Shown here: piece by piece, positions 6,651 to 14,047 of the stretch
Layout: each line of letters begins with the position of its first letter
How positions within the stretch are numbered: the first letter of the stretch is position 1
Assembly (NCBI GenBank): GCA_964575225.1
Contig: CAZNQW010000008.1
Coordinates: forward strand, 1-40,579
Source: CAZNQW01 sp964575225
GTDB lineage: Bacteria > Chloroflexota > Anaerolineae > JAAYZQ01
Length of the DNA: 40,579 nt
Direction: 5' to 3'
The notes under the pieces: model-generated
Databases searched by the model: none
What the model saw: the letters and a program-made list of their open reading frames with translations, nothing else
What the model was told of the DNA's origin: nothing
Position numbers and translations under genes: made by a program

Positions 6651-9467
6651 ATGTCAAGTCGCACGTTGCATATAGCAATCGGGTGGGTCCTGTTGGCAAC
6701 CCTGCTGCTCGTTGGATTGGGGCCGGTGACGGCCCAAGACGGGCCCGGCTCGATGGGGAGCGAGGGCATGGGAGCCTCTGCCGACTATAAGGCCGGGGAG
6801 ATTCTGGTCAAGTTCAAGGCTGGGAGTTCGACTCTGTCGGCCAATGCGCTGTTGGATCAGGCAGCCGCCAGCCATGTGCGCACTTTGGAGGGGGTTGGGG
6901 TGGAAGTGTGGCAGGTGCCCAAGGGCCAGGAATTAGCTATGGCCGAGGGGCTGTCGGCCGACCCTGCCGTGGAATTTGCCGAGCCCAACTACCGGTACTA
7001 TGCTTTTGAGACGGGCAGCATCCCCAACGATACCTACTATTATCAACAGTGGGCCCACACGATCGTAAATTCGCCCGCGGCCTGGGACGTGACCACCGGC
7101 AGCACCGGTGTTGTGATCGCCATCATCGACAGTGGCGTCGATTCGGGCCATCCCGATCTGGCGGGCAAGGTGGTGGCCGGCTATGACTTTGTCGGGGATG
7201 ACGCCTACCCGTGGGATGAGAATGGGCATGGCACCCACGTGGCCGGGATCGCGGCCGCACAGGGGAACAATGGCCTGGGCGTGGCGGGCATGGACTGGCA
7301 AGCGCGCATCATGCCCGTGCGGGTGTTGGATGCGAACGGATCTGGATACAGCACCGATATTGTCGATGGCATCCAATGGGCCCACGACCACGGGGCCAAG
7401 GTGTTCAATTTGAGCCTGGGCGGCCCCAACTATTCGCAGGCCATGCAGAACGCGATCACGGCGGCCCATGATGCGGGCCGGCTGGTGGTGGCGGCCATCG
7501 GCAACTGCCGAACGGCCAACTCGGTATGCCCGGTGGCCAACCCCACCAACTATCCGGCCGCCTACGCCAATGTGATGGCGGTGGCAGCCACCGGACCCAC
7601 GGATGTCTATGCCTTCTATTCCCAATATGGGTCGCACTGCGACATTGCGGCCCCCGGCGGATCGATGTCCAGCCTCCAGGACCCGAACGGCATTTACAGC
7701 TCCCTGCCCACCTATGCGGTCACCATGAACTCGTCGGGGTACTATCAGAACTATGATTTTGTGCACGGCACCTCTCAAGCGGCGCCGTACGTCTCGGGGC
7801 TGGCGGCGCTGATTTGGGCTCAGTCCCCGACCCTGACCCCCGATCAGGTGCAAGGCGTCATCCAGAATACCGCCGTCGATCTGGGGGCGGCCGGCTGGGA
7901 TCCGACCTACGGGCACGGCCGCATCGACGCGGGGGCAGCGCTGGGCAATGTGTCCCCTCCCGAGGCACCGGTCCTGTCGGCGATCAGCAACGCCGATGGC
8001 GACGGATCGTACACGGTGGCGTGGAGCAGCGCGCTGTGGGCCACGTCGTATACCCTTCAGCAATCCAGCAGCTCGACGTTTGCCACGGCAACAACCTTGT
8101 ACACAGGGCCAAGCACCCAATTTTCCGTGACGGGCCAGGCTGCGGGCACAACCCGCTACTATCGCGTGCGGGCCAGCAATGCCAATGGCACCAGCGCGTG
8201 GAGCAACGTGCAATCGGTAACCACCAAGCCCGCTGCGCCGGTTCTGAACCCTATCTCCAACGCGGGCCAGGAGGATGCCTATGTGGTAAGCTGGCAGGCG
8301 GCGACGGGCGCGACCGAGTACACGCTGTGGGAGAGCAGCAACTCGGCGTGCAGCGGGGCGACCGTCCGCTACCAGGGAACCGCGCTCAGCTACAGCGTGA
8401 CCGGTCAGCCCAATGGAACCTGGTATTACTGCGCCCAGGCCAGCAACGTGGCCGGCAACAGCCCCTTGAGTGGATCTCAGTTGACCACGGTGCTGGTAGT
8501 ACCGGACATCGCCGCGCCAGTGCTGTCGGCCATCAACAACGCCGATGGCGATGGGAACTATACGGCGGCCTGGTCCGCTGTAGCCACAGCCAACAGCTAT
8601 ACCCTGGAAGAGGCCAAAACCCCCTATTTCGTCGACCCCACCGTGATCTATAGCGGCCCGGGGACCTCTCATGGGGTGACGGGGCAACCCGAGGGAACGT
8701 GGTACTATCGGGTCCGGGCGTTTAGCGCCGATGCCAAAAGCCCCTGGAGCAACTCTCAATCGGTCTCGGTTCACAGCAGGGTCCATCTGCCTTACGTGGT
8801 TCGGAACTATGTCGGCACCGTGCCCAGCAGCAACTGGGTGACGATGATGGAGGAACGTTTTGAGGGCGCTTTCCCGACCACTCTGTGGCAGGTATTCGAC
8901 AACAACGACACAAGTCTGGGGCCGCAGTATGGTGAATACTACTGGGGTAAGAGGAACTGCCTGCCGTATCAGGGTTCGTATAGCGGCTGGGCCGTCGGCG
9001 CCGGTGTGGACGGAGCGAGCCTTAGCTGCGCAAGCTTGTATCCCAACAACGCTTCGTCGTGGATGATCTACGGGCCTTTTAGCCTGGCCGATGCGGTAGA
9101 GGCGGAACTGGCCTATCAAGCCTGGGTCAACGTCCTGGCGCCGGGTGACGGTTTGTGCCACATGGCCTCGGTGGATGACACCAACTACTATGGCAGTTGC
9201 ACGACGGCCCTCTTTCCCCAGAGCCAGTGGCAGACCCGAACCTTTGATCTCACAGACGTCTATACCTTGGGGGATCTGACCGGGAGGTCGCAGGTGTGGA
9301 TCGCCCTCATCTTTGGTTCGGACGGAGCCGACCCCCGCTCTCATGGCGCTTATGTGGACAATGTGCTGCTGCGCAAGAATGTGGGGGCGGCTGCCTTGGA
9401 CATGAGCGGGCAGAGTTCGACTTCGGCCGAGTGGGAAGAGCCGGCGGCGCGCACCCTGACGCGCTAG
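6651..9467 (+). CDS. Secreted subtilisin-like serine protease (S8) with three fibronectin-III-like repeats
   Basis: 938 residues. A signal peptide (about 1-29, cleaved near TAQD) is followed by an inhibitor-type propeptide (GEILVKFKAGSS...) to about 117. The S8 catalytic domain has Asp160 (AIIDSGVD), His193 (NGHGTHVAG), oxyanion Asn285 and Ser375 (HGTSQAAPYVSG); all are intact, so it should be active. Three repeats of about 90 residues follow (about 434-525, 527-617, 620-708), each opening with APVL(S/N).I(S/N)NA and containing YRVRA-like or YYCAQA strands. The linker VHLPYVVRN resembles those of secreted Chloroflexota proteins. The C-terminal ~200 residues resemble a jelly-roll, MAM or immune-inhibitor-A type module (FEGAFPTTLWQVFDNN, SWMIYGPFSL). 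The start ATG has AAGGAAAGG upstream. Role inferred: extracellular protein degradation. Confidence 0.93.
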   Translation: MSSRTLHIAIGWVLLATLLLVGLGPVTAQDGPGSMGSEGMGASADYKAGEILVKFKAGSSTLSANALLDQAAASHVRTLEGVGVEVWQVPKGQELAMAEGLSADPAVEFAEPNYRYYAFETGSIPNDTYYYQQWAHTIVNSPAAWDVTTGSTGVVIAIIDSGVDSGHPDLAGKVVAGYDFVGDDAYPWDENGHGTHVAGIAAAQGNNGLGVAGMDWQARIMPVRVLDANGSGYSTDIVDGIQWAHDHGAKVFNLSLGGPNYSQAMQNAITAAHDAGRLVVAAIGNCRTANSVCPVANPTNYPAAYANVMAVAATGPTDVYAFYSQYGSHCDIAAPGGSMSSLQDPNGIYSSLPTYAVTMNSSGYYQNYDFVHGTSQAAPYVSGLAALIWAQSPTLTPDQVQGVIQNTAVDLGAAGWDPTYGHGRIDAGAALGNVSPPEAPVLSAISNADGDGSYTVAWSSALWATSYTLQQSSSSTFATATTLYTGPSTQFSVTGQAAGTTRYYRVRASNANGTSAWSNVQSVTTKPAAPVLNPISNAGQEDAYVVSWQAATGATEYTLWESSNSACSGATVRYQGTALSYSVTGQPNGTWYYCAQASNVAGNSPLSGSQLTTVLVVPDIAAPVLSAINNADGDGNYTAAWSAVATANSYTLEEAKTPYFVDPTVIYSGPGTSHGVTGQPEGTWYYRVRAFSADAKSPWSNSQSVSVHSRVHLPYVVRNYVGTVPSSNWVTMMEERFEGAFPTTLWQVFDNNDTSLGPQYGEYYWGKRNCLPYQGSYSGWAVGAGVDGASLSCASLYPNNASSWMIYGPFSLADAVEAELAYQAWVNVLAPGDGLCHMASVDDTNYYGSCTTALFPQSQWQTRTFDLTDVYTLGDLTGRSQVWIALIFGSDGADPRSHGAYVDNVLLRKNVGAAALDMSGQSSTSAEWEEPAARTLTR

Positions 9468-9832
9468 GCGCCCTTTGGGTCGGAATGCGTTACTTGTCAG
9501 GGGAACGTTTCGGTTTTCCGAAGAATGCAACTATGGGAGACACGCTTTGCTGTACCCCCATATGCATAAAAGCAAGTATGTTGAGGAGTAATGATAGACA
9601 CTTGGGCTCCAGCAGGTCTTTTGGAAAGCCTTGCATGGAATCAGATCGAGCCATCACCCCCGCGCCGGTCGTCACCCCCGCGCAAGCGGGGGTCCACCCA
9701 TGTGCGGAAAAGGATGGATGCCCGCTTACGCGGGCATGACGGCAGCGGTCGGACCCTGCCTTCCTTTCGCGATCTTGATCTTGATGCCAGTGGGATGTGT
9801 TTGGCCGCGCCCCCCCTCGGGACTGACACTCG
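9468..9832. other. Intergenic region before the PBP gene
   Basis: This 365-nt gap contains the palindromic repeat at 9671-9740 (separate entry), preceded by a partial second copy of its first arm (CACCCCCGCGC at 9655 and again at 9673). I see no gene with a ribosome binding site and no clear promoter. Confidence 0.6.
9671..9740. repeat. REP/MITE-like double-hairpin palindromic repeat, copy 1
   Basis: Two hairpins with 8-bp stems and 4-nt loops: ACCCCCGC-GCAA-GCGGGGGT (9674-9693) and ATGCCCGC-TTAC-GCGGGCAT (9718-9737). They are bounded by GTC (9671) and GAC (9738), so the whole 70 bp is also roughly palindromic. This GTCA..CCCGC..GCGGG..TGAC layout is that of the small dispersed palindromes common in environmental bacterial genomes. 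A related half copy lies after the PBP gene. Confidence 0.85.
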
Positions 9833-12013
9833 ATGAGACGGCTCGGACGAATCGTGGCGCGACTGGGGGTGCTCCTGGGCCTGCTATCGCTGCTGGTGGG
9901 CTGCATCCCCAGTTTTCTGGAACCTACCCCCACCCCTGAACCGACGCCCACCCCCACGCTGCCGCCTGCCGATGAAGTGGCGTTTGCCTTTCTCCAGGCC
10001 TGGGAGCAGTCGGACTATGCGGCGATGTACTCGCTACTGTCGTCCGCTTCTCAGGCTGCGACTTCTGAGGAGCAGTTTGTAGAGGCGTATCGCCAGGTGG
10101 TCGACGAAGCGATCATCGTGGGCGTCAAGCCGCAAATTGTGGCGGCTTTCCAGCCCGGTTTCAACGCCGAGGTTTCCTTCTCGGTCACCTTTCAAACGGG
10201 CTTTGTCGGCGACTTTACGGTGCAAAATCAGATTCCCCTTGTCTTTGATCAGGGACGTTGGGGCGTGGCCTGGTCTCCTGCCCTCATTCTGCCACAATTG
10301 AGTTCCGAGACCTTTGTCCGGCTCACCACCCGTTCTCCCTCCCGGGGAAATATCTACGACCGCAATGGGCTGGGGCTGGCGGTACAGGGGACGTTGGTCG
10401 AAGTGGGGGTCATCCCGGGAGAGATCGGAAACGAGCCCGAGACCCTGGGTCTGCTCAGCGCCGTTCTCGGCAAGCCGACGGGTGACATCCAGGCGCTCTA
10501 TGCCGAGGCCCGGCCCGATTGGTACGTGCCATTGGGCACCATCAGCGCCGAGATGGGCCAGAATCACTATGAATCGCTCAGCTCTACCCCGGGGGTCCGA
10601 CTGCGCGAGGCCTGGACCCGTTCCTATCACCCCGATCTAATCGCGCCCCATATGGTCGGGTTGGTAGGACCCATCCAGCAGGAGAATGTCGATCTCTGGC
10701 GGGCGCAGGGCTACACGGGCGACGAATCGGTGGGCCAGATGGGGCTGGAACGCTGGGGGGAGCAGTTTCTGGTCGGTGAACGGGGAGGGCGGCTGGAGAT
10801 CCTCAGCTACAAAGGGGAGCTCGTGGCCGTTTTGGCCGACAAGCCGTCGCACGAAAGCAGCAGCCTGTACACCACCTTTGACCGCGCCTTCCAAAAAAAG
10901 GTCCAGGAGATCCTGGGACAGCGATTGGGGGCCATTGCCGTCCTGGAGGCTCAAACCGGGCGTGTACTGGCGCTGGCTACCTTTCCGACCTTCGATCCCA
11001 ACCTGTTTCCCACGGGCATCAGCGCCGATCAATGGGCCAGGTTGGCGGCCGATGGGCGCCGACCCCTGGTCAACCGCGCCACCCAGGGTACCTATCCGGC
11101 CGGAAGTGTGTTCAAGGTGGTGACCATGTCGGCCGGCATGGAAGCCGGAGGGCTGACGGCCAGTAGTAGCTTTATCTGTCGGGGCACCTGGACCGGCCTG
11201 GGGGCCGAATGGCCCAAGGTGTGCTGGGCGCGGAATGGTCATGGCCGGATCGCGCTGAATTATGCCCTCACGGTTTCGTGCGACATCACTTTCTACCAGG
11301 TGGGGTTGATGCTGAACGGCGTCGGGCAGAACGTGCTGCCCGACTATTCGCGGCAGTTTGGATACGGTCGGCTGACCGGCATCGAGGTAGAAGAGTCTCC
11401 GGGCCTGGTGCCCGATCCCAATTGGAAGATCAAAACCAAAGGCGAAGGGTGGGCGCCCGGCGATTCGGTGAACCTGTCCATCGGCCAGGGAGAGTTGCAG
11501 GTCACGCCCTTGCAGGTGGTGGTCATGATGGCCGCTGTGGGCAATGGCGGGACTCTGTACCGACCCCAGGTGGTGGAAATGATCGCCTCGGATCCCCAGA
11601 ACCCCCAATGGGTGTTCGAGCCGACCGAAGCAGGCACGCTGCCGGTGAGCGACGACAACCTGGACGTCATCCGCGACAGCCTGCACAAAGTCACGGCCTC
11701 TTCGGCGGGCACAGCCTACAGCGCCTTTAAAGGCTTTGGCCTGACGGCAGCGGGCAAGACGGGCACCGCCGAAAGTGGTCAGGAAGAACCCCATGCGTGG
11801 TTTGCCGGGTATGTCCCGGCTGAGAACCCGGAAATTGCCATCGCCGTCATCGTCGAGCATGTGGGCGAGGGCGGCACCTATGCCGCGCCCCTCTTTCGCC
11901 AGGTGGCCGAAGCCTACTTTCAGATCCCCGTGACGCCGACGGCGACGCTGACGGCAACCCTGCCGATCACGGCGACCCTGACTCCCACAGTCGAATCCAC
12001 CATCCAGCCCTGA
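9833..12013 (+). CDS. Class B penicillin-binding protein (transpeptidase), lipoprotein with NTF2-like domain
   Basis: 726 residues. Cross-links peptidoglycan outside the membrane. The N-terminus has a lipoprotein-type signal (LLSLLVGC, lipobox Cys24), a TPTPEPTPT linker, then an NTF2-like domain (about 46-150) as in MecA-type and Bacillus PBP3-type proteins. The PBP dimerisation domain follows (RSPSRGNIYDRNGLGLA at about 167-183), then the transpeptidase with SVFK (Ser425, Lys428), S-C-D at 482-484 in place of the usual SxN, and KTG (642-644, AAGKTGTAES). A T/P-rich tail ends the protein. The NTF2-like N-domain is known from low-affinity PBPs such as PBP2a, so reduced beta-lactam sensitivity is possible but unproven. 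The ATG is preceded by only a weak Shine-Dalgarno. Flanked on both sides by related palindromic repeats. Confidence 0.93.
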   Translation: MRRLGRIVARLGVLLGLLSLLVGCIPSFLEPTPTPEPTPTPTLPPADEVAFAFLQAWEQSDYAAMYSLLSSASQAATSEEQFVEAYRQVVDEAIIVGVKPQIVAAFQPGFNAEVSFSVTFQTGFVGDFTVQNQIPLVFDQGRWGVAWSPALILPQLSSETFVRLTTRSPSRGNIYDRNGLGLAVQGTLVEVGVIPGEIGNEPETLGLLSAVLGKPTGDIQALYAEARPDWYVPLGTISAEMGQNHYESLSSTPGVRLREAWTRSYHPDLIAPHMVGLVGPIQQENVDLWRAQGYTGDESVGQMGLERWGEQFLVGERGGRLEILSYKGELVAVLADKPSHESSSLYTTFDRAFQKKVQEILGQRLGAIAVLEAQTGRVLALATFPTFDPNLFPTGISADQWARLAADGRRPLVNRATQGTYPAGSVFKVVTMSAGMEAGGLTASSSFICRGTWTGLGAEWPKVCWARNGHGRIALNYALTVSCDITFYQVGLMLNGVGQNVLPDYSRQFGYGRLTGIEVEESPGLVPDPNWKIKTKGEGWAPGDSVNLSIGQGELQVTPLQVVVMMAAVGNGGTLYRPQVVEMIASDPQNPQWVFEPTEAGTLPVSDDNLDVIRDSLHKVTASSAGTAYSAFKGFGLTAAGKTGTAESGQEEPHAWFAGYVPAENPEIAIAVIVEHVGEGGTYAAPLFRQVAEAYFQIPVTPTATLTATLPITATLTPTVESTIQP

Positions 12014-12051
12014 GGCCCAGGGCCGCGACCTTTTTCCACTGCGCCAGAAGA

Positions 12052-12105
12052 ATGTCCCGCACACGAGCGGGCATGACGGAAGCTGGCGGGCCTTCCCATC
12101 CTTTC
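12052..12105. repeat. Palindromic repeat, partial copy 2
   Basis: ATG-T-CCCGC (12052-12060) pairs with GCGGG-CAT (12067-12074) with one bulged T, followed by GAC. The sequence from GCGGGCATGACGG onward continues to match copy 1 (9730 on) with small gaps, to a shared TCCTTTCGC (copy 1 ends near 9770, copy 2 near 12106). So the homology extends about 40 bp beyond the hairpin, and only the second arm of the element is present here. Confidence 0.7.
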
Positions 12106-12164
12106 GCTTACTACGCATGGACACGGCATGCCGTATCCCTACACAAACTGGGTCGGGGCCGTAG

Positions 12165-12194
12165 TTGATGCTCCGGGCTTTCTTGTGGTACAAT
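12165..12194 (+). promoter_or_regulatory. Promoter of the mevalonate kinase gene
   Basis: TTGATG (12165-12170), an 18-bp spacer and TACAAT (12189-12194), 27 nt ahead of the ATG at 12222. It shows that open frame upstream of 12222 is not translated. Confidence 0.65.
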
Positions 12195-12221
12195 AAAGGT
12201 ACTCACAATGCAGGGGGAAGG

Positions 12222-13151
12222 ATGACGGTAGCTCAGGCAGCGGGCAAAGTGATCTTGTTTGGCGAGCACGCGGTCGTTTACGGCCGCCCGGCCATTGCAG
12301 TACCTGTGACCGAGGTGCATGCCCAGGCCCAGGTAGAGCCCGGGCAGGTGGGACAAGGGGTGGTCCTCTTGGCGCCCGATCTGGGGCGGAAGGTGGTGGT
12401 CCGTGACGCCGACCAGGAGGACCCGCTGGCGCACATTGTTCGTGCCACCCTTGATACCCTGGGCCGCGAGCCCGACCCGGATGTGACCATCACGGTGACT
12501 TCGACCATCCCCATTGCCCGGGGGATGGGCAGCGGCGCCGCTGTGTCGACCGCCGTGGTGCGCGGGCTCACGGGGTACTTTGGCCGCTGGCTATCCTCCC
12601 GTTCGATCTCTGAGCTGGTCTACGAGACCGAGATTCTGTATCACGGCACCCCTTCTGGGATTGACAACACGGTGGTGGCCTTTGAGAAGCCGGTGTATTT
12701 TGTCAAGGGGCAGGGCTGGGAGGTCTTTTGGGTGGGCAATCCGTTGTTGCTGGCCATCGCCGATACGGGGATCGAAAGCCCCACCAAAGAGGTCGTGGGC
12801 GATCTGCGCCAACGGTATGAAGCCGACCCCGACCGGTACCTGCCTCTTTTCGATGGCGTGACCGAGATTGTCCACTCGGCGCGCAAGGCCATCGAGTCGG
12901 GAGACCCAGACCGGCTGGGAGAGCTGATGGACGCGAACCACACCCTCCTCCAAGAAATGGACGTGAGCTGCCCCGAGTTGGATCGACTGGTCGTCGCCGC
13001 GCGAGAAGGGGGCGCCTTGGGTGCCAAGCTTTCGGGGGCAGGGCGCGGGGGCAACATGATCGCCCTGGTGACCGAAGAGAGTCGCGGGCGCGTCGATATG
13101 ATGTTACGCCTGGCGGGAGCCACCCAGATCCTGATCACAGAAGTGCGGTAG
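12222..13151 (+). CDS. mvk: Mevalonate kinase (GHMP kinase family)
   Basis: 309 residues. Phosphorylates mevalonate with ATP to 5-phosphomevalonate in isoprenoid synthesis. GHMP motif 1 is AAGKVILFGEHAVVYGRPA, motif 2 (ATP loop) is IPIARGMGSGAAVS, HGTPSGIDNT marks mevalonate kinases, and motif 3 is KLSGAGRGGNMIAL. Start ATG 12222 lies right after AGGGGGAAGG and just downstream of a promoter; an ATG at 12165 sits inside the promoter and is rejected. The mevalonate route is known in some Chloroflexota. No other pathway gene is within the window, so the rest must be elsewhere. A few GHMP relatives (phosphomevalonate kinase) could be confused with it, but the HGTPSGIDN and GEHAVVYG motifs favour mevalonate kinase. 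Confidence 0.9.
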   Translation: MTVAQAAGKVILFGEHAVVYGRPAIAVPVTEVHAQAQVEPGQVGQGVVLLAPDLGRKVVVRDADQEDPLAHIVRATLDTLGREPDPDVTITVTSTIPIARGMGSGAAVSTAVVRGLTGYFGRWLSSRSISELVYETEILYHGTPSGIDNTVVAFEKPVYFVKGQGWEVFWVGNPLLLAIADTGIESPTKEVVGDLRQRYEADPDRYLPLFDGVTEIVHSARKAIESGDPDRLGELMDANHTLLQEMDVSCPELDRLVVAAREGGALGAKLSGAGRGGNMIALVTEESRGRVDMMLRLAGATQILITEVR

Positions 13152-13154
13152 GGC

Positions 13155-13218
13155 CTGAGGCGAAAAGCCTGCGACCAGGGGATAGAGTCTCCAGACCTCG
13201 TTTGGTCGACGGCCTCAG
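13155..13218. terminator. Imperfect inverted repeat between convergent genes, possible bidirectional terminator
   Basis: CTGAGGC (13155-13161) pairs with GCCTCAG (13212-13218), and GCGACCA (13171-13177) with TGGTCG (13203-13208). It lies between the convergent mevalonate kinase and the small minus-strand gene, covering the latter's stop codon. There is no T-tract, so termination is a weak inference. Confidence 0.35.
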
Positions 13219-13457
13219 TTGCGAAAGAATTCTACGATTTCCTCGGCTTCTTCTGATCCCATGACCTCAATAAAGCTGATGCGCGTCCAGGGAAAGATAA
13301 AGGCTGTGGCGCCTTCGGTGACATAGTGTAGAGACTGCCCATCGCGACGCCGCGGGTGGGTGATGACGATGCTCTGATCGGCAGGATCGGGAAGCTTCTC
13401 TATCTCAGCCAGGATGGGATCTTCGTTGTGCAAGTGCAGAATGACTTCGATTGACAT
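13215..13457 (-). CDS. Small conserved-looking hypothetical protein (80 aa)
   Basis: Begins MSIEVILHLHNEDPILAEIE and ends EEAEEIVEFFRN; alternating hydrophobic strands (TAFIFPWTRISFIEVM) suggest a compact beta-rich fold without membrane segments. The ATG at 13457 has AGGAG at proper spacing; a TTG 18 nt upstream is on the far side of that site and is rejected. It lies 106 nt downstream of the FHA gene on the same strand, so it may be the tail of the kinase operon or separately transcribed. I recall similar short proteins in Chloroflexota, but no function is known to me. Confidence 0.7.
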   Translation of the reverse strand: MSIEVILHLHNEDPILAEIEKLPDPADQSIVITHPRRRDGQSLHYVTEGATAFIFPWTRISFIEVMGSEEAEEIVEFFRN

Positions 13458-13563
13458 GGATGCGATTCTCCTCAAGACACCTGTATGCCGAAATCCAAGA
13501 GTCCGAACGTTTTGAATGGGTGACGCCCTCTGCTGCCGGGCGATGGCCCCCCCATATTGGTGG

Positions 13564-14046
13564 CTATTTCAGATTGATGGTGAGTATCAGTTTGCCCAGT
13601 TGAATCTGGTCGCCGTCTTTGAGCGGATAAGGCGTCTCGGCGGCGATCCGCTGGGTGTTCAACAGTGTACCGTTCAGGCTGCTCAAGTCTTCCAAAAAGA
13701 TCTGATCTCCCTGGCGCGAGATGCGCGCATGCCGGCGCGAGACGCCCATATCCATCCCATCCTCGCGGGTGAGGTCCACATCGGGGAATATGGCCCGGCT
13801 GGCATCCAGGCGTCCCAGGGTTACCTGTTCGGAAAGGGGTAGCTCGACGCGCCCGCCATCCTGAATTGTCAGGATGAGGGTGGCGCCTGTGGCGCCGATG
13901 GTCTCGTCCTGTTCGGCGCTTTCTGCTTCCTGATCGCCCAGCGGGGCTGTGGCCTGCTCGTTATTGGCGCATAGGTAGCTGCCACATTCCTCGCAAAAGA
14001 GCGTGTTGTCGGGATAGACGCTTGAGCAGAAGGGGCATTGGATCAT
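13564..14046 (-). CDS. Zinc-ribbon/FHA domain protein (phosphothreonine reader)
   Basis: 160 residues, no signal or membrane segment. The N-terminus is a zinc ribbon (CPFC at 4-7, CEEC at 18-21), followed by an acidic linker and an FHA domain (about 55-160) with the phosphopeptide-binding signature GR (78-79), SRRH (103-106) and SLNGT (Asn125). FHA domains bind phosphothreonine peptides, so this is the likely reader of the kinase at the head of the operon. The start ATG 14046 has AGAGGG just upstream and follows the J-VWA stop by 1 nt; an upstream in-frame ATG at 14088 inside the J-VWA gene lacks a ribosome site. It is the last gene of the tight four-gene unit. Confidence 0.92.
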   Translation of the reverse strand: MIQCPFCSSVYPDNTLFCEECGSYLCANNEQATAPLGDQEAESAEQDETIGATGATLILTIQDGGRVELPLSEQVTLGRLDASRAIFPDVDLTREDGMDMGVSRRHARISRQGDQIFLEDLSSLNGTLLNTQRIAAETPYPLKDGDQIQLGKLILTINLK

Positions 14047-14047
14047 G

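Noticed and set aside
6933..9530. Very long open frame (about 865 codons) on the minus strand opposite the subtilase
   Set aside because: It is the mirror of GC-rich codons: the plus strand has a signal peptide, catalytic triad and repeat domains, while the antisense product is low-complexity Arg/Gly/His-rich with no motif.
9530..9570. Similarity between GGGAGACACGC..CCCCCATAT (9535) and GGGTGACGCCC..CCCCCCATAT (13518)
   Set aside because: Only short scattered matches with gaps; not enough to claim a repeat.
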